From NCBI RefSeq assembly GCF_000733125.1, contig NZ_JPHU01000002.1, forward strand, positions 186,001 to 250,000: a DNA stretch of 64,000 bases. The letters run 5' to 3'. This DNA comes from Parvularcula oceani. GTDB lineage: Bacteria; Pseudomonadota; Alphaproteobacteria; Caulobacterales; Parvularculaceae. The translations under genes were made by a program, and so were the position numbers. This document shows positions 7,585 through 17,975 of the stretch, in pieces; position 1 is the first letter of the stretch; the number at the start of each line of letters is the position of its first letter. The notes under the pieces are model-generated. The model did not search any database and was not told where the DNA came from. It saw nothing but the letters and a program-made list of their open reading frames with translations.

Positions 7585-8134
7585 ATGCGGACCCGGTTTC
7601 TCCCTATCCTCTTCTCTCTTCTCATGATCGCGACGCCGCTCGCGCCGGGTGCGGCGCTGGCGGGCGGCGCGAACAGCACGGCGGCCAGCAGCAGCGCGAC
7701 CACGGTGATCGGGCCTTCCGGCCTTCCCGTGCCGCGCTTCGTCGCCCTCAAGAAGGACAAGGTGCGCGCCCGCTTCGGCCCCTCCTTCGATTATCCCGTC
7801 GCCTTCACCTATCACCGCAAGGGCCTGCCCCTGAAGGTCATCGCAGAGACCCGCGACGATGTCTGGCGCCGGGTCGAGGACCGGGACGGCCGCCGCATGT
7901 GGATCCACCGCTCCATGCTGATGGGCAATGACAGCGCCGTCGTCGCCCGCGAGGACGCGGTCCTGCGGGCAAAGCCCTCCGAGGGCGCGCCCGGCCGCGC
8001 CCGGCCGCGCCCGGCTGGCGCCCGGCCTCGTGACCGAGATCGACGAATGCGAGGCGGGCTGGTGCCGCCTGCGCGCCGGCGACTTCCGCGGCTGGCTGCC
8101 CGAGGACGCGCTGTGGGGCGTCTCGCGGGGCTGA
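7585..8134 (+). pseudogene. Secreted bacterial SH3-like protein, frame broken at a 10-bp repeat
   Basis: The ATG at 7585 has a good ribosome-binding site (GGAGG, 7574-7578) and starts a signal peptide ending ALAGG. An SH3-like region follows: FVALKKDKVRARFGPSFDYP, WRRVEDRDGRRMWIHRSML, AVVAREDAVLRAKP. At 7987-8016 three copies of GCGCCCGGC(C/T) shift the frame. The reading frame of the ATG then runs on to a stop at 8149-8151 with Arg/Pro-rich nonsense, while the +1 frame gives family-like sequence (LVTEIDECEAGWCRLRAGDF, RGWLPEDALWG) up to TGA at 8134. Removing one 10-bp unit joins the two parts exactly into a protein of about 179 residues. So this is a recent inactivation, a phase-variable gene, or an assembly error. 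Confidence 0.7.
7987..8016 (+). repeat. Three tandem 10-bp units inside the SH3-like gene
   Basis: GCGCCCGGCC occurs at 7987-7996 and 7997-8006, and as GCGCCCGGCT at 8007-8016. Because 10 is not a multiple of 3, each gained or lost unit changes the reading frame. Two units would restore the full SH3-like protein. Confidence 0.9.
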
Positions 8135-8184
8135 CGGCGCGAACGCGTTGACGGGGAAAAGGATGCGCGGCTAGCAAGCAGCGC

Positions 8185-8751
8185 ATGGAACAGACCGAGC
8201 GCCCGACCGACACGCCTCCTCCCGAGGACCGCCAGCACAGTTTCGACAAGGACGATCTGATCGCCTGCGGCATGAACGGGCTGCGGGGGCCGGGCTCGGC
8301 CCAGCTGCCCGTTCCGCCCATGCTGATGATGGACCGGATCACGTCGATCACGGCGGATGGCGGCAAATACGGCAAGGGCGGCGTCGTCGCCGAGCTGGAT
8401 ATCGCCAAGGACCTGTGGTTCTTCGACTGCCACTTCCCCGGCGATCCGGTCATGCCCGGCTGCCTCGGCCTCGACGCCATGTGGCAGCTGGTCGGCTTCT
8501 TCATGACCTGGGGCGGCAGCCCGGGCTCGGGCCGCGCGCTGGGCGCTGGCAGCGTGAAATTCTCCGGCCAGGTCACGCCCGACGTGAAGCTCGTGCGCTA
8601 CGAGATCGACATCCGCCGGGCGATGCGCGGCAAGCTGGTGCTCGGCATCGCCGACGGCACCATGTTCGCCGATGGCCGCCCGATCTACGAGGCCAAGGAT
8701 CTCCGCGTCGGCCTGTTCAGCCAGGAACAGCTGAACGCCGGCGCGCTCTGA
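8185..8751 (+). CDS. fabA: 3-hydroxydecanoyl-ACP dehydratase/isomerase FabA
   Basis: The 188-residue protein is a hot-dog-fold FabA. The catalytic His83 is seen in [12 protein letters not shown] and Asp97 in [12 protein letters not shown], matching the His/Asp pair of the family. FabA dehydrates 3-hydroxydecanoyl-ACP and isomerises the trans-2 to the cis-3 double bond, the entry point to unsaturated fatty acids. It pairs with FabB, which starts 90 nt downstream. In rhizobia and related groups fabA, fabB and fabI form one cluster; here fabI is further downstream behind a kinase gene. Confidence 0.97.
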   Translation: MEQTERPTDTPPPEDRQHSFDKDDLIACGMNGLRGPGSAQLPVPPMLMMDRITSITADGGKYGKGGVVAELDIAKDLWFFDCHFPGDPVMPGCLGLDAMWQLVGFFMTWGGSPGSGRALGAGSVKFSGQVTPDVKLVRYEIDIRRAMRGKLVLGIADGTMFADGRPIYEAKDLRVGLFSQEQLNAGAL

Positions 8752-8841
8752 ACGCGCGGCGGGAACACGGGCGAGAGGACCAGAAAAGAGCCGGGCGGGC
8801 GATGATCCGCCCGCGCCACACAGAGTGAGGAGCGCGGATCG

Positions 8842-10062
8842 ATGCGCAGAGTCGTCGTAACGGGCATGGGCATCGTCTCTTCGATCGGCAGCACGCTGGA
8901 CGAGGTGACGACGTCGCTGCGGGAGAGCCGCTCGGGCATCACGCGGTCCGAGGAAATGGCCGAGCGCGGCTTCAAGAGCCAGGTCTGGGGCAAGCCCGGC
9001 ATCGACGTCGAGGAGGTGCTCGACAAGAAGACGCGGCGCTTCATGGGCGAAGGCGCGGCCTGGAACTACCTCGCCATGCGCGACGCGATCGAGGATGCCG
9101 GCCTTGAGGAGGCCGAGGTCAGCCACGAGATGACCGGCATCGTCATGGGCTCGGGCGGGCCCTCGACCGAGACCATCGTCATGGCCGCCGACAAGACGCG
9201 CGAGACCGGCAGCCCGCGCAGGATCGGGCCGACGGCGGTCCCCAAGGCGATGTCGAGCACCAATTCGGCCTGCCTCGCCGTGCCCTTCAGGATCAAGGGC
9301 CTCAACTATTCGATCAGCTCGGCCTGCGCGACCAGTGTGCACTGCGTCGGCCATGCCTATGAGCAGGTCGCCATGGGCAAGCAGGACGTGATCTTCGCCG
9401 GCGGCGGAGAGGATCTCGACTGGACCCTGTCCAACATGTTCGACGCCATGGGCGCGATGTCGACCAAGCACAACGACACGCCGGAGAGCGCCAGCCGCGC
9501 CTATGACGAGAGCCGCGACGGCTTCGTCATCGCCGGCGGCGCGGCCGTCTTGGTCGTCGAATCCCTCGACCGCGCTCTCGCCCGCGGCGCGAGGATCTGG
9601 GGCGAGATCACCGGCTATGCCGCCAATTCCGACGGCTATGACATGGTCGCGCCGTCGGGCGAAGGCGCCGTGCGCTGCATGAAGGCAGCGATCCGCACGG
9701 CGCGCGGCCCGATCGGCTATGTGAACACGCACGGCACCTCGACCCCGGTCGGCGACGAGCGGGAAACGGGCGCCCTTCGGGAGGTCTTCGGCGATGCGGT
9801 GCCGCCCTTCTCCTCGACCAAGTCGCTCACCGGCCACAGCCTCGGCGCTGTCGGCGCGCAGGAGTTGATCTACAGCCTCCTGATGATGAAGGAGCGCTTC
9901 CTCGCGGCCTCCGCGCATATCGAAACGCTCGACCCGCAATTCGCGGACCTGCCCGTTCTCCGCGAGCGGCGGGACGATGCCGATCTCGACCGCTTCTTGT
10001 GCAACAGCTTCGGCTTTGGCGGCACCAATGGCTGCATGGTGATGGAGCGCTACGCGGATTGA
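8842..10062 (+). CDS. fabB: 3-oxoacyl-ACP synthase I FabB
   Basis: The 406-residue condensing enzyme has the nucleophile Cys162 in SSACATSVH and two catalytic His residues, in NTHGTSTPVGD and TGHSLGAVGA. FabB elongates the cis-3-decenoyl-ACP made by FabA and so works directly with its upstream neighbour in unsaturated fatty acid synthesis. Length and motifs are normal for FabB. A purine-rich ribosome-binding site (GTGAGGAGC) precedes the ATG. A gap of 99 nt separates it from the hybrid kinase. Confidence 0.96.
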   Translation: MRRVVVTGMGIVSSIGSTLDEVTTSLRESRSGITRSEEMAERGFKSQVWGKPGIDVEEVLDKKTRRFMGEGAAWNYLAMRDAIEDAGLEEAEVSHEMTGIVMGSGGPSTETIVMAADKTRETGSPRRIGPTAVPKAMSSTNSACLAVPFRIKGLNYSISSACATSVHCVGHAYEQVAMGKQDVIFAGGGEDLDWTLSNMFDAMGAMSTKHNDTPESASRAYDESRDGFVIAGGAAVLVVESLDRALARGARIWGEITGYAANSDGYDMVAPSGEGAVRCMKAAIRTARGPIGYVNTHGTSTPVGDERETGALREVFGDAVPPFSSTKSLTGHSLGAVGAQELIYSLLMMKERFLAASAHIETLDPQFADLPVLRERRDDADLDRFLCNSFGFGGTNGCMVMERYAD

Positions 10063-10161
10063 GGCCGGGAGCTGCGCACGTTTCCGTGAACCGCCGCGAT
10101 CTTCAGCAAGCGTTTAGCCTGCCATACTAGGCCCCTCCTCCGAAGACGGGGGAAGGGGCGG

Positions 10162-12612
10162 ATGGCGTTCATACTGAACTGCGTGACCAGCGAGCACGAG
10201 TGGCAGCACGTGGTCGTCGCATTCGCGGTCTGCATCCTGTGCAGCTTCACCGTCGTCGCGCTCTGGGACCGCGCCGCGCGGGCCTCCGGCCTCCGGCGCA
10301 AGGCTCTCTGGGTCGTCATCGGCGGCCTTGCCTGCGGCTGCGGCGTCTGGGCCACGCATTTCATCGCCATGCTCGGCTACCAGTACGAGATCGAACGCGG
10401 CATCTCGCTTGCGAGAACGGCCGGGTCGCTCGGCCTTGCCTGCCTGCTCTACGGCTTCAGCGTCGTCCCCGTCATGCGCGGCTATGGCTGCCAGAGGTGC
10501 CGGAACGTGGCGGCGCTGTCGCTCACCGCCGCCGCTGGCGGCATGCACTATCTCGGCATGAGCGCCTATTCGGCGAGCGCGCTTCTGCAATGGGACATGC
10601 GCGTCGTGGCGGCCTCCTTCGCTCTGGCCTTCCTGCTCAATTTCGGCTGCGTGCAGCTCTTCACCACCGAGCGCTCGATGCGGCGCCTGGTGATCTGCCC
10701 GCTGCTCTTCGTCTGCGGCATTCTCAGCATCCACTTCCTCGGGATGGGCGCCCTGACCGTGCTGCCGCTCGATCCGGACCCGGCGGCCTGGACGGGATCG
10801 AGCACGCCTTTGGCGATCGCCACGGCCGCCGCCGTGCTGCTCGTGCTCGCCACAAGCTTCGCGGCCTCGGTCCTCGACCAGACGGTCACGCGCCGGAAGG
10901 CCGAGGAGGCGCGCCAGCTCCGCGCGCTGACCGAGGAGCTGGCCGCGCGCAATGCCGAACTCGAGATCGCGAAGTCGCGGGCCGAGGAGGCGAGCAAGGC
11001 CAAATCCGCCTTCCTGGCGAACATGTCGCATGAAATCCGCACGCCCATGAACGGCGTCCTCGGAATGTCGGAACTCCTGCTGGAGAGCGATCTGACCGCC
11101 CGCCAGCGCAGCTATGCCGACACGATCCACAATTCGGGCAGCGCCCTGCTGACGATCATCAACGACATTCTCGACTTCTCCAAGATCGAGGCGGGCCGCC
11201 TCGAACTCGATCCCACCGTCTTCGACCTGCGCACCGCCGTCGAGGACGTGGCGACGCTGCTCGCTCCCGGGGCGCAGGAAAAGGGTATCGAGATCCTCGT
11301 GCGCTGCGATCCCGACCTGCCGGCCGATCTGACGGGCGATGTCGGGCGCATCCGCCAGATCGTCACCAATCTCGCCAGCAATGCGCTCAAGTTCACGGCG
11401 AGGGGCCATGTCCTGATCGAGGTGTCCCGCTGCGAAGCGGATGCGGAGAACGGCACGCCGCGCTGGCGCATCGCCGTGCGGGACACGGGGATCGGCATCG
11501 ACGAGCACAAGCTCGAAGCGATCTTCGAGGAGTTCAATCAGGCCGAGACTTCGACTACGCGCGAATATGGCGGCACGGGCCTCGGCCTCACCATCGTCAG
11601 CCGGCTGACCGAGATGATGGGCGGCCAGGTGGCCGTGGAATCGCGGATCGGGCGCGGCTCGACCTTCTGGGTCGACCTGCCCCTGCCGGTCGCCGAGACC
11701 TCGGCCAGGCCCCAGGCCGGGCTGCGTCCGCTTCCCCCGGCGCGCGTCCTCCTGGTGGACGACGTCGCGGTCAATCTGGAAATCCTCGAAGAACAATGCC
11801 GCTCCTGGGGGCTCAGCCCCACCAGGGCGTCCGGCGGCCGCGAGGCGATCGAACTCCTCGAAATGGCGGCCGCGGACGGCGTGCCATACGACGCGGTCCT
11901 GCTCGACTATCACATGCCGGAAATCGACGGCCTCGCAGTGGCAGAGCACATTCACCGGGCCGACACGCTCAGCCCGGTGCGGGTGGTCGTCCTCTCCTCG
12001 GCGGATGACGATGCGGTCGTGACGGCCTTCCGCGCGCTCGGGGCGGACGGCTATCTCGTCAAGCCGATCCGCTCGGCCGCGCTCTACCAGACCCTCTCCG
12101 AAGCCATGGACAGAGCGATGCTTCCCGCCCCGCCCGAAGCCGGAAGGCCGCCGCGCCTTGAGGAGGCCGCAGCCTGCCCTGATGCCGAAACCCAAGGCCG
12201 GCCGCGCCTGCGCGTTCTCGCTGCCGATGACAATGCGGTGAACAGGATGGTGCTGAGCAGCCTCATCGACGCGGACCGCTACGCCGTCACCCTCGCGGAG
12301 AACGGGCGCGAGGCCTATGAGGCCTGCCGGACGGCCAGCTTCGACATCGTCCTGATGGACCTGTCCATGCCGGAACTGGACGGCTATCAGGCGACCGCCG
12401 CCATAAGGGCGCTCGAGCAGAAAGAGGGCCGGGAGCGCGTGCCGATCGTCTGCCTGACCGCCCATGCCCTCGCGGGCCAGCGCGAGGACTGCCTCGCGCA
12501 CGGCATGGACGACTATCTCGCAAAGCCGATCAAGAAGGAGGCGCTCGGCCGGATCCTCGAAAGCTGGACAGGCCCCGACCGGGATGCCGCCAGCGCGGCG
12601 ATGACCGCCTGA
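10162..12612 (+). CDS. MHYT-domain hybrid sensor histidine kinase with two receiver domains
   Basis: The 816-residue protein has an N-terminal seven-helix MHYT sensor (about 1-235) with three metal-binding-type motifs: THFIAML (65-71), MHYLGMSA (128-135) and IHFLGMGA (190-197). A coiled linker leads to the HisKA domain with phospho-His290 ([12 protein letters not shown]) and an ATPase domain with N (NLASNALKF), G1 (DTGIGI) and G2 (GGTGLGLT) boxes. Two receiver domains follow, each with an aspartate ([11 protein letters not shown] and [11 protein letters not shown]) and a conserved KPI lysine. No HPt domain is present, so the phosphate must pass to a separate protein. MHYT sensors are proposed to bind copper and sense O2, CO or NO. 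The gene lies between fabB and fabI with no cognate regulator nearby. Confidence 0.93.
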   Translation: MAFILNCVTSEHEWQHVVVAFAVCILCSFTVVALWDRAARASGLRRKALWVVIGGLACGCGVWATHFIAMLGYQYEIERGISLARTAGSLGLACLLYGFSVVPVMRGYGCQRCRNVAALSLTAAAGGMHYLGMSAYSASALLQWDMRVVAASFALAFLLNFGCVQLFTTERSMRRLVICPLLFVCGILSIHFLGMGALTVLPLDPDPAAWTGSSTPLAIATAAAVLLVLATSFAASVLDQTVTRRKAEEARQLRALTEELAARNAELEIAKSRAEEASKAKSAFLANMSHEIRTPMNGVLGMSELLLESDLTARQRSYADTIHNSGSALLTIINDILDFSKIEAGRLELDPTVFDLRTAVEDVATLLAPGAQEKGIEILVRCDPDLPADLTGDVGRIRQIVTNLASNALKFTARGHVLIEVSRCEADAENGTPRWRIAVRDTGIGIDEHKLEAIFEEFNQAETSTTREYGGTGLGLTIVSRLTEMMGGQVAVESRIGRGSTFWVDLPLPVAETSARPQAGLRPLPPARVLLVDDVAVNLEILEEQCRSWGLSPTRASGGREAIELLEMAAADGVPYDAVLLDYHMPEIDGLAVAEHIHRADTLSPVRVVVLSSADDDAVVTAFRALGADGYLVKPIRSAALYQTLSEAMDRAMLPAPPEAGRPPRLEEAAACPDAETQGRPRLRVLAADDNAVNRMVLSSLIDADRYAVTLAENGREAYEACRTASFDIVLMDLSMPELDGYQATAAIRALEQKEGRERVPIVCLTAHALAGQREDCLAHGMDDYLAKPIKKEALGRILESWTGPDRDAASAAMTA

Positions 12613-12721
12613 GCCGCCCCGGGCACCGCTTCGCCCTGCCGTCACTGCCGGACCGTTACTGGCGCTTGGGCAAACCGCCCGGCGGCGCTACACGCGGGGC
12701 GAAGCAGAGCCGAGGCGCCCC

Positions 12722-13555
12722 ATGTCCGAGACTTCCTCTCCCTTTCCCGCCGGCACGCTGATGAAGGGACGCCGCGGCGTCGTCATGGGCGTTGCGAACA
12801 AGAACTCGATCGCCTGGTCGATCGCGCAGCAGCTGGCCGCGCAGGGCGCGGAACTCGCCTTCACCTATATCGAGGCGATGGAGAAGCGGGTCCGTCCGCT
12901 CGCAGAAGAGCTCGGCGTCACCAAGCTCATTCCCTGCGACGTGACCTCCGACGCCTCGATGGAAGCCGCCTTCGGCGAGTTGCAGCGCGACTGGGGCGGC
13001 CTCGACTTCCTCGTCCACGCCATCGCCTTCTCGGACAAGGACGAGCTCAAGGGGTCCTTCGTCGAGAACACGACGCGCGAGAACTTCAAGCAGTCCCTCG
13101 ACATCTCGGCCTTCAGCTTCGTCGACGCCGCGCGCCGGGCGAGCGCGATGATGTCGGAAGGCGGCGCGATGATCACGCTGACCTATCTTGGGTCCGAGCG
13201 CACCATCCCCTCCTATAACGTCATGGGCGTCGCCAAGGCCGCGCTCGAAGCGTCCACCCGCTATATCGCGCGCGATCTCGGGCCGCGCGGCATCCGGGTG
13301 AACGCGATTTCGGCGGGGGCGATCAAGACGCTGTCCCTCGGCGGCATTTCGGGCGGCCGCTCGCTGCTCTCCGAAGGGCGCAATTGGAGCCCTCTGCGCG
13401 AGGACACCGATCCCGCGGGCGTTGCTGGCGCGGCGCTCTACCTGCTCTCCGATCTCGGCAAGAGCTGCACGGGCGAGGTCCTGCACGTCGATGCGGGCTT
13501 CCACATCGTCGGCATGCCCGACGAGGACGTGATGCGCGGATCGAAGGGCGAGTAG
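12722..13555 (+). CDS. fabI: Enoyl-ACP reductase FabI (NADH)
   Basis: This 277-residue SDR-fold enzyme has the FabI nucleotide motif (RRGVVMGVANKNSIAWSIA), the Tyr-x6-Lys active site (SYNVMGVAKAALE) and the family's IRVNAISAGAIKTL loop. It reduces trans-2-enoyl-ACP, the last step of each fatty-acid elongation cycle. It is normally transcribed with fabA and fabB in related bacteria; here a kinase gene separates it from fabB by about 2.6 kb, all on the same strand. trpA begins 39 nt after its stop. Confidence 0.96.
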   Translation: MSETSSPFPAGTLMKGRRGVVMGVANKNSIAWSIAQQLAAQGAELAFTYIEAMEKRVRPLAEELGVTKLIPCDVTSDASMEAAFGELQRDWGGLDFLVHAIAFSDKDELKGSFVENTTRENFKQSLDISAFSFVDAARRASAMMSEGGAMITLTYLGSERTIPSYNVMGVAKAALEASTRYIARDLGPRGIRVNAISAGAIKTLSLGGISGGRSLLSEGRNWSPLREDTDPAGVAGAALYLLSDLGKSCTGEVLHVDAGFHIVGMPDEDVMRGSKGE

Positions 13556-13594
13556 CCCTTGCCAAGAGGCGCGGGGCGCGCCAACGAGCGCGCC

Positions 13595-14413
13595 ATGTCC
13601 CGCATCGAGGCCCGTTTCAGGAAATTGCGCGATGAAGGCCGAGCGGCCTTCATTCCCTTCGTCATGGCCGGCGATCCCGGCTTCGACACCTCGCTCGACC
13701 TCGTCCGGGCCCTGCCCGGCGCGGGCGCCGACCTGATCGAGCTCGGTGTCTGCTTCACCGATCCCATGGCCGACGGCCCGGCGATACAGCTCGCCGGACA
13801 GCGCGCCATCGCGGCCGGGCAGACGCTCCGGCGCACGCTCGATCTCGTCCGCGCCTTCCGCGAAGGCGACGCCGAGACGCCGATCGTGCTGATGGGGTAT
13901 TACAATCCCTTCTACGCCTATGGCGTCGAGCGCTTCCTTCGGGATGCGGCCGAGGCCGGGGTGGACGGCCTCATCGTCGTCGACCTCCCGCCCGAGGAGG
14001 ACGCAGAGCTCTGCCTGCCCGCGCGCGGGGCGGGGCTCGATTTCGTGCGCCTCGCAACGCCCACGACTGATGATGCCCGCCTGCCCGACGTGATCCGCAA
14101 CACCTCGGGCTTCGTCTATTACGTGTCCGTGGCGGGCGTGACGGGCGGCGCGACGGGCGCGCAGGGCGCGGTGGCAGACGCGGTCACGCGGCTGCGCGAG
14201 GCATCCGGCCTGCCCGTAGCGGTCGGCTTCGGCGTCCGCGACGAGGAGCGCGCGGCGCAGGTCGCGCGCGACGCGGATGCCGTCGTCGTGGGTTCGGCAC
14301 TTGTTGACTCTTTGGCGCGAGCATTGCCCGACGGGGACGAGGCGGCGAAGACGGCGGTGCTCGGTTTGGCGTCTCGGCTGTCCCGCGCTATCAGGACTGC
14401 CAGGCAGGAGTAG
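13595..14413 (+). CDS. trpA: Tryptophan synthase alpha subunit
   Basis: The 272-residue TIM-barrel protein carries the catalytic Glu and Asp of TrpA in [17 protein letters not shown] and the glycine-rich phosphate site late in the chain ([15 protein letters not shown]). It cleaves indole-3-glycerol phosphate and passes indole to TrpB. The ATG at 13595 matches the usual TrpA start ([11 protein letters not shown]). In most Alphaproteobacteria trpF, trpB and trpA are contiguous; here trpFB lies about 44 kb away at 57649-59596. accD follows after 8 nt, so the trpA-accD-folC half of the conserved cluster is intact. Confidence 0.96.
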   Translation: MSRIEARFRKLRDEGRAAFIPFVMAGDPGFDTSLDLVRALPGAGADLIELGVCFTDPMADGPAIQLAGQRAIAAGQTLRRTLDLVRAFREGDAETPIVLMGYYNPFYAYGVERFLRDAAEAGVDGLIVVDLPPEEDAELCLPARGAGLDFVRLATPTTDDARLPDVIRNTSGFVYYVSVAGVTGGATGAQGAVADAVTRLREASGLPVAVGFGVRDEERAAQVARDADAVVVGSALVDSLARALPDGDEAAKTAVLGLASRLSRAIRTARQE

Positions 14414-14421
14414 GCATTACG

Positions 14422-15411
14422 GTGAACTGGTTCGCAGACATCACACCGCCAGGCATCAAGAAGATGTTCCGGCACCGAGACGACAAGGGCGACACCTTGT
14501 GGACGAAGTGCCCGTCCTGTGAAGAGATGGTCTTCAACAAGGACCTGGAGGCGGCGCTCCATGTCTGCCCGTCCTGTTCGCACCACATGCCGATCGGCGC
14601 GAAGGGACGGCTCGACGCCCTCTTTGGCAGGACCTGGGAGAAGATCGAGCTTCCCGAGGTTCCCGACGACCCGCTGCGCTTCCGCGACACCAAGAAATAT
14701 ACCGACCGCCTGCGCGAATACCGCCGCAAGACCGGCGAACGCGACGCGCTGATCATCGGCAAGGGCTCGGTGGGCGGCGTCCCGCTGGTCGCCGTGGCGC
14801 AGAACTTCGCCTTCATGGGCGGCTCGATGGGCATGGGCCTCGGCGAGGGCATCGTGAAGGCGGCCGAAGTGGCGGTCGAGGCGCAGGTGCCGCTGGTGCT
14901 CTTCTCGGCCTCCGGCGGCGCCCGCATGCAGGAAGGCATCCTGTCCCTGATGCAGATGCCGCGCACCACCATCGCGGTGCAGATGCTGCGCGATGCCGGA
15001 CTGCCCTATATCGTCGTGCTGACCCACCCCACGACAGGCGGCGTCACGGCGAGCTATGCCATGCTCGGCGACGTCCATATCGCCGAACCCGGCGCCCTGA
15101 TCGGCTTTGCCGGCCCCCGCGTGATCGAGCAGACCATTCGTGAGAAGCTGCCCGAGGGCTTCCAGCGCGCCGAATATCTGCGCGACAAGGGCATGGTCGA
15201 CATGGTCGTGGACCGGCGCGAGCTGTCCGAGACCCTGACCACGCTGCTGCGCACGCTCACCAAGGCCGATCTCGATGCCGTCGCCGCGGCGCGGGCCGAG
15301 AAGGACGAGGCGGAGGCCGCCGCGGAGCGGGAGGCGCCCGAATCCGAAGAGGCGGAAGCGCCAGCCGACGAGGCGGAGGCCGAGGAGCCGCTGGCGAGAG
15401 CGGCGGAATAG
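14422..15411 (+). CDS. accD: Acetyl-CoA carboxylase carboxyltransferase beta subunit
   Basis: The 329-residue protein begins with the AccD zinc ribbon (CPSCEEMV and CPSCSHHM, about 31-58), followed by a crotonase-fold carboxyltransferase domain with [18 protein letters not shown]. With AccA it transfers the carboxyl group from biotin to acetyl-CoA, the first committed step of fatty-acid synthesis. The C-terminus (about 290-329) is an acidic, Ala/Glu-rich tail that looks disordered. folC starts 2 nt after the stop, so the two are probably translationally linked. Confidence 0.97.
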   Translation: MNWFADITPPGIKKMFRHRDDKGDTLWTKCPSCEEMVFNKDLEAALHVCPSCSHHMPIGAKGRLDALFGRTWEKIELPEVPDDPLRFRDTKKYTDRLREYRRKTGERDALIIGKGSVGGVPLVAVAQNFAFMGGSMGMGLGEGIVKAAEVAVEAQVPLVLFSASGGARMQEGILSLMQMPRTTIAVQMLRDAGLPYIVVLTHPTTGGVTASYAMLGDVHIAEPGALIGFAGPRVIEQTIREKLPEGFQRAEYLRDKGMVDMVVDRRELSETLTTLLRTLTKADLDAVAAARAEKDEAEAAAEREAPESEEAEAPADEAEAEEPLARAAE

Positions 15412-15413
15412 CC

Positions 15414-16760
15414 ATGCCCTCCGCACATGCCGTGCCGCAGACCGCGGCCGCCGCGGAGGTCCAGAAGCGGCTCGCCCGCCTGTCCGCCAATGCGCCCGCC
15501 GAGATGGAACTCGGCCTCGGCCGCATCCGCCGCGCCCTGTCGCGCCTCGGCGATCCCCAGGAGGCCCTGCCGCCCGTCATCCATGTCGCCGGCACCAATG
15601 GCAAAGGCTCCACGATCGCCGTGATGCGCGCCATTCTCGGCGCTGCGGGCCTGCGGACCCATGTCTACACCTCTCCCCATCTCGTCCGGTTCAACGAGCG
15701 CATCGTGCTGGCCGGCCAGCAGATCGAGGATGAGCGGCTGATCCGCCTGCTCGGCGCCTGCGAGGCGGCGGCGGGCGACCTGCCGCTGACCTATTTCGAG
15801 GCCGTAACGGCCGCCGCCTTCCTGGCCTTCGCCGAAGAGCCCGGCGATGTGGTCCTGCTCGAAACGGGCCTCGGCGGGCGGCTCGACGCCACCAATGTGG
15901 TCACCGCTCCGCGCGCCTGCGCCATCACGCCGATCGCGCTCGACCATCAGTCCTGGCTGGGCGAGACGCTGGGCGAGATCGCCTATGAGAAGGCCGGCAT
16001 CCTCAAGGAAGGCGCGGCCTTCGTCACCGGCCCGCAGCGTCCCGAAGCGCTGTCCGTCCTCGAATCCCGGGCGCTGGCCGTCGGCGCCGACCCTCACATC
16101 TTCGGGCAGGAATGGACCGCGCTGAGCGAGGCGGGACGCCTCGTCTATACCGATGAGCGGGGGCTGTCGGACCTGTCCCTGCCGCGCCTTCTCGGCGCGC
16201 ACCAGATCGACAATGCCGCGCTTGCCGTGGCCACCCTCAAGGCAGCCGGGCTCGCGCCGGAAGACGACATGATCAGCCTCGGCATCGAGGCGGCGGAATG
16301 GCCGGCCCGGCTTCAGCGCCTGACGCGGGGCCCGCTGGTCGAGGCAGCGGAGCGCCATGCGGGCGAGCCTGCCGAGCTCTGGCTCGATGGCGGGCACAAT
16401 CCCCATGCCGCCGTGGCCGTCGCCCGCGCCCTCGCCGATCTCGAAGAGCGCAGCCCCAAGCCGCTGATCCTGATCGCGGGCATGCAGGCCAATAAGGACG
16501 CGGCAGGCTATTTCGCGCCCTTCGCCGACCTCGCCAGCGCCGTCTACACCGTCAGCGCCGACACGGCCTCGGCCGAGACGCCGCAGGCGCTGGCCGCGGC
16601 CGCGCAAGGGGCGGGCCTGCCCGCCGAGCCGGCAGCCAGCGTCGAGGCGGCGATCGAACGCGCTCTGACCGAGACCGGCCGCTCCGGCGAGGGCATGCCG
16701 CGCATCCTGATCTGCGGCTCGCTCTATCTGGCGGGCGAAGTCCTGGGAGAGAACGGATGA
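15414..16760 (+). CDS. folC: Bifunctional folylpolyglutamate/dihydrofolate synthase
   Basis: The 448-residue Mur-ligase-like enzyme has the P-loop [12 protein letters not shown] (about 57-68), the [11 protein letters not shown] segment and [13 protein letters not shown]. It adds glutate residues to folates (glutamate ligation) in the cytoplasm. It is tightly coupled to accD (2-nt gap) and overlaps dut by 4 nt (ATGA), so accD-folC-dut behaves as one translational unit. accD-folC adjacency is normal for Alphaproteobacteria. Confidence 0.95.
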   Translation: MPSAHAVPQTAAAAEVQKRLARLSANAPAEMELGLGRIRRALSRLGDPQEALPPVIHVAGTNGKGSTIAVMRAILGAAGLRTHVYTSPHLVRFNERIVLAGQQIEDERLIRLLGACEAAAGDLPLTYFEAVTAAAFLAFAEEPGDVVLLETGLGGRLDATNVVTAPRACAITPIALDHQSWLGETLGEIAYEKAGILKEGAAFVTGPQRPEALSVLESRALAVGADPHIFGQEWTALSEAGRLVYTDERGLSDLSLPRLLGAHQIDNAALAVATLKAAGLAPEDDMISLGIEAAEWPARLQRLTRGPLVEAAERHAGEPAELWLDGGHNPHAAVAVARALADLEERSPKPLILIAGMQANKDAAGYFAPFADLASAVYTVSADTASAETPQALAAAAQGAGLPAEPAASVEAAIERALTETGRSGEGMPRILICGSLYLAGEVLGENG

Positions 16761-17212
16761 CGACGACCAACCCGCCCCGCGTGCGCCTCCAGGTGCTGCC
16801 CCATGCCGAAGGGCTGGAGCTGCCGGGCTATGCGAGCGCAGGCGCGGCCGGGGCCGATCTGCGCGCGGCGGTGACCGAGCCGGTCCATATCCCCCCGGGC
16901 GGCACGGCGATGATTCCGACAGGCCTTCGCATCGCCCTGCCCGAGGGCTGGGAAATGCAGGTCCGCCCCCGCTCGGGGCTCGCCGCCAAGCACGGCGTCA
17001 CCGTTCTGAACAGTCCCGGAACGGTCGATGCCGATTATCGCGGCGAGGTGAAAGTGATCCTGATCAATCATGCCGCAGAGCCCTTCACCGTCTCGCGCGG
17101 GGAGAGGATCGCGCAGGCCGTGCTCGCCCCTGCCCCGCAGGCCGTCTTCGAGATCGGCGAGATCGGAGAGACGGCGCGCGGAGCGGGCGGCTTCGGATCG
17201 ACCGGCCGCTGA
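16757..17212 (+). CDS. dut: dUTP diphosphatase
   Basis: The 151-residue trimeric-type dUTPase shows all five family motifs: [47 protein letters not shown] and the C-terminal P-loop-like [11 protein letters not shown]. It hydrolyses dUTP to dUMP and so keeps uracil out of DNA. The start overlaps the folC stop (ATGA). Elsewhere in the window a UdgX-type uracil-DNA protein is encoded, but nothing links the two genes transcriptionally. Confidence 0.97.
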   Translation: MTTTNPPRVRLQVLPHAEGLELPGYASAGAAGADLRAAVTEPVHIPPGGTAMIPTGLRIALPEGWEMQVRPRSGLAAKHGVTVLNSPGTVDADYRGEVKVILINHAAEPFTVSRGERIAQAVLAPAPQAVFEIGEIGETARGAGGFGSTGR

Positions 17213-17225
17213 GCGGCTTCACCGG

Positions 17226-17975
17226 ATGCTGACGCCAGAGCAGACCGCGCGCTACAAGCGCCACCTCCTCCTGCCCGAGATCGGCGGACAGGGACAGCAG
17301 GCCCTGCTCGGCGCCAGCGTTCTCGTGGTCGGCGCGGGCGCGCTCGGCTGCGGCATGCTTCCCTATCTCGCAGCCGCAGGCATAGGCCGCATCGGAATCT
17401 GCGACGGGGACAAGGTCGAGATCTCGAACCTTCAGCGGCAGGTCCTCTACCGCACCGGGGATATCGGACGGCCCAAGGCCTCATGCGCGGCCGAGCGGCT
17501 CTCGACGCTCAACCCCGATGTGCGCATCGAAGCGCAGGACTGCTTCGTCACCGCCGAAAATGCCGAAGCGCTGCTCGCGCCCTATGATCTCATCGTCGAA
17601 GGCCTCGACCGCTACGCGCCGCGCTACGTGCTGAACAGCGCCTGCCTGTCGCTCGGCAAGCCCCTGCTCTCGGCGGCTATCGGCCGCTTCGACGGCCAGA
17701 TCGCCCTGTTCCGCCCCGGCCGGGGAGAAGCGCCCTGCTATGCCTGCCTCGTGCCCGAAGCGCCGGACGACGAAGCGGCCTGCGAGGCCGAAGGCGTCCT
17801 CGGCGCCGTGCCCGGCATTGTCGGGGCGATGGCCGCCGCCGAGGCGATCGGCTGGATCTGCGGCCTGAGCGAGCCCGGGAAGGGATGGCTGATCCTCCAC
17901 GACACGCTTCGGGCCTCGACGCGCAGGATCGTATTGCCGCGCGACCCGGCCTGCCCGGTCTGCGCCGGCGCCTAG
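17226..17975 (+). CDS. ThiF/MoeB/HesA family adenylyltransferase (E1-like)
   Basis: The 249-residue protein has the adenylation P-loop VVGAGALGCG (residues 36-45), the ISNLQRQVLY strand with the conserved Arg/Gln, a Cys in ACYACLVPEAP-like sequence (CYACLVPE) and a C-terminal CPVC, together the zinc-binding pairs of MoeB/ThiF. Such enzymes adenylate the C-terminal Gly of MoaD- or ThiS-type sulfur carriers for molybdopterin or thiamine synthesis. No carrier gene is nearby, so the partner cannot be named. The gene overlaps the convergent metallopeptidase gene by 4 nt at the 3' ends. Confidence 0.9.
   Translation: MLTPEQTARYKRHLLLPEIGGQGQQALLGASVLVVGAGALGCGMLPYLAAAGIGRIGICDGDKVEISNLQRQVLYRTGDIGRPKASCAAERLSTLNPDVRIEAQDCFVTAENAEALLAPYDLIVEGLDRYAPRYVLNSACLSLGKPLLSAAIGRFDGQIALFRPGRGEAPCYACLVPEAPDDEAACEAEGVLGAVPGIVGAMAAAEAIGWICGLSEPGKGWLILHDTLRASTRRIVLPRDPACPVCAGA

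Noticed and set aside
7456-9939. 827-codon reverse-strand frame across the SH3-like gene, fabA and fabB
   Set aside because: It runs antisense through clearly real genes and shows no family-like motifs.
10114-12645. Long open frame (843 codons) antisense to the hybrid kinase
   Set aside because: The sequence is low-complexity Arg/Gly/Asp-rich, while the sense frame encodes all kinase and receiver motifs.
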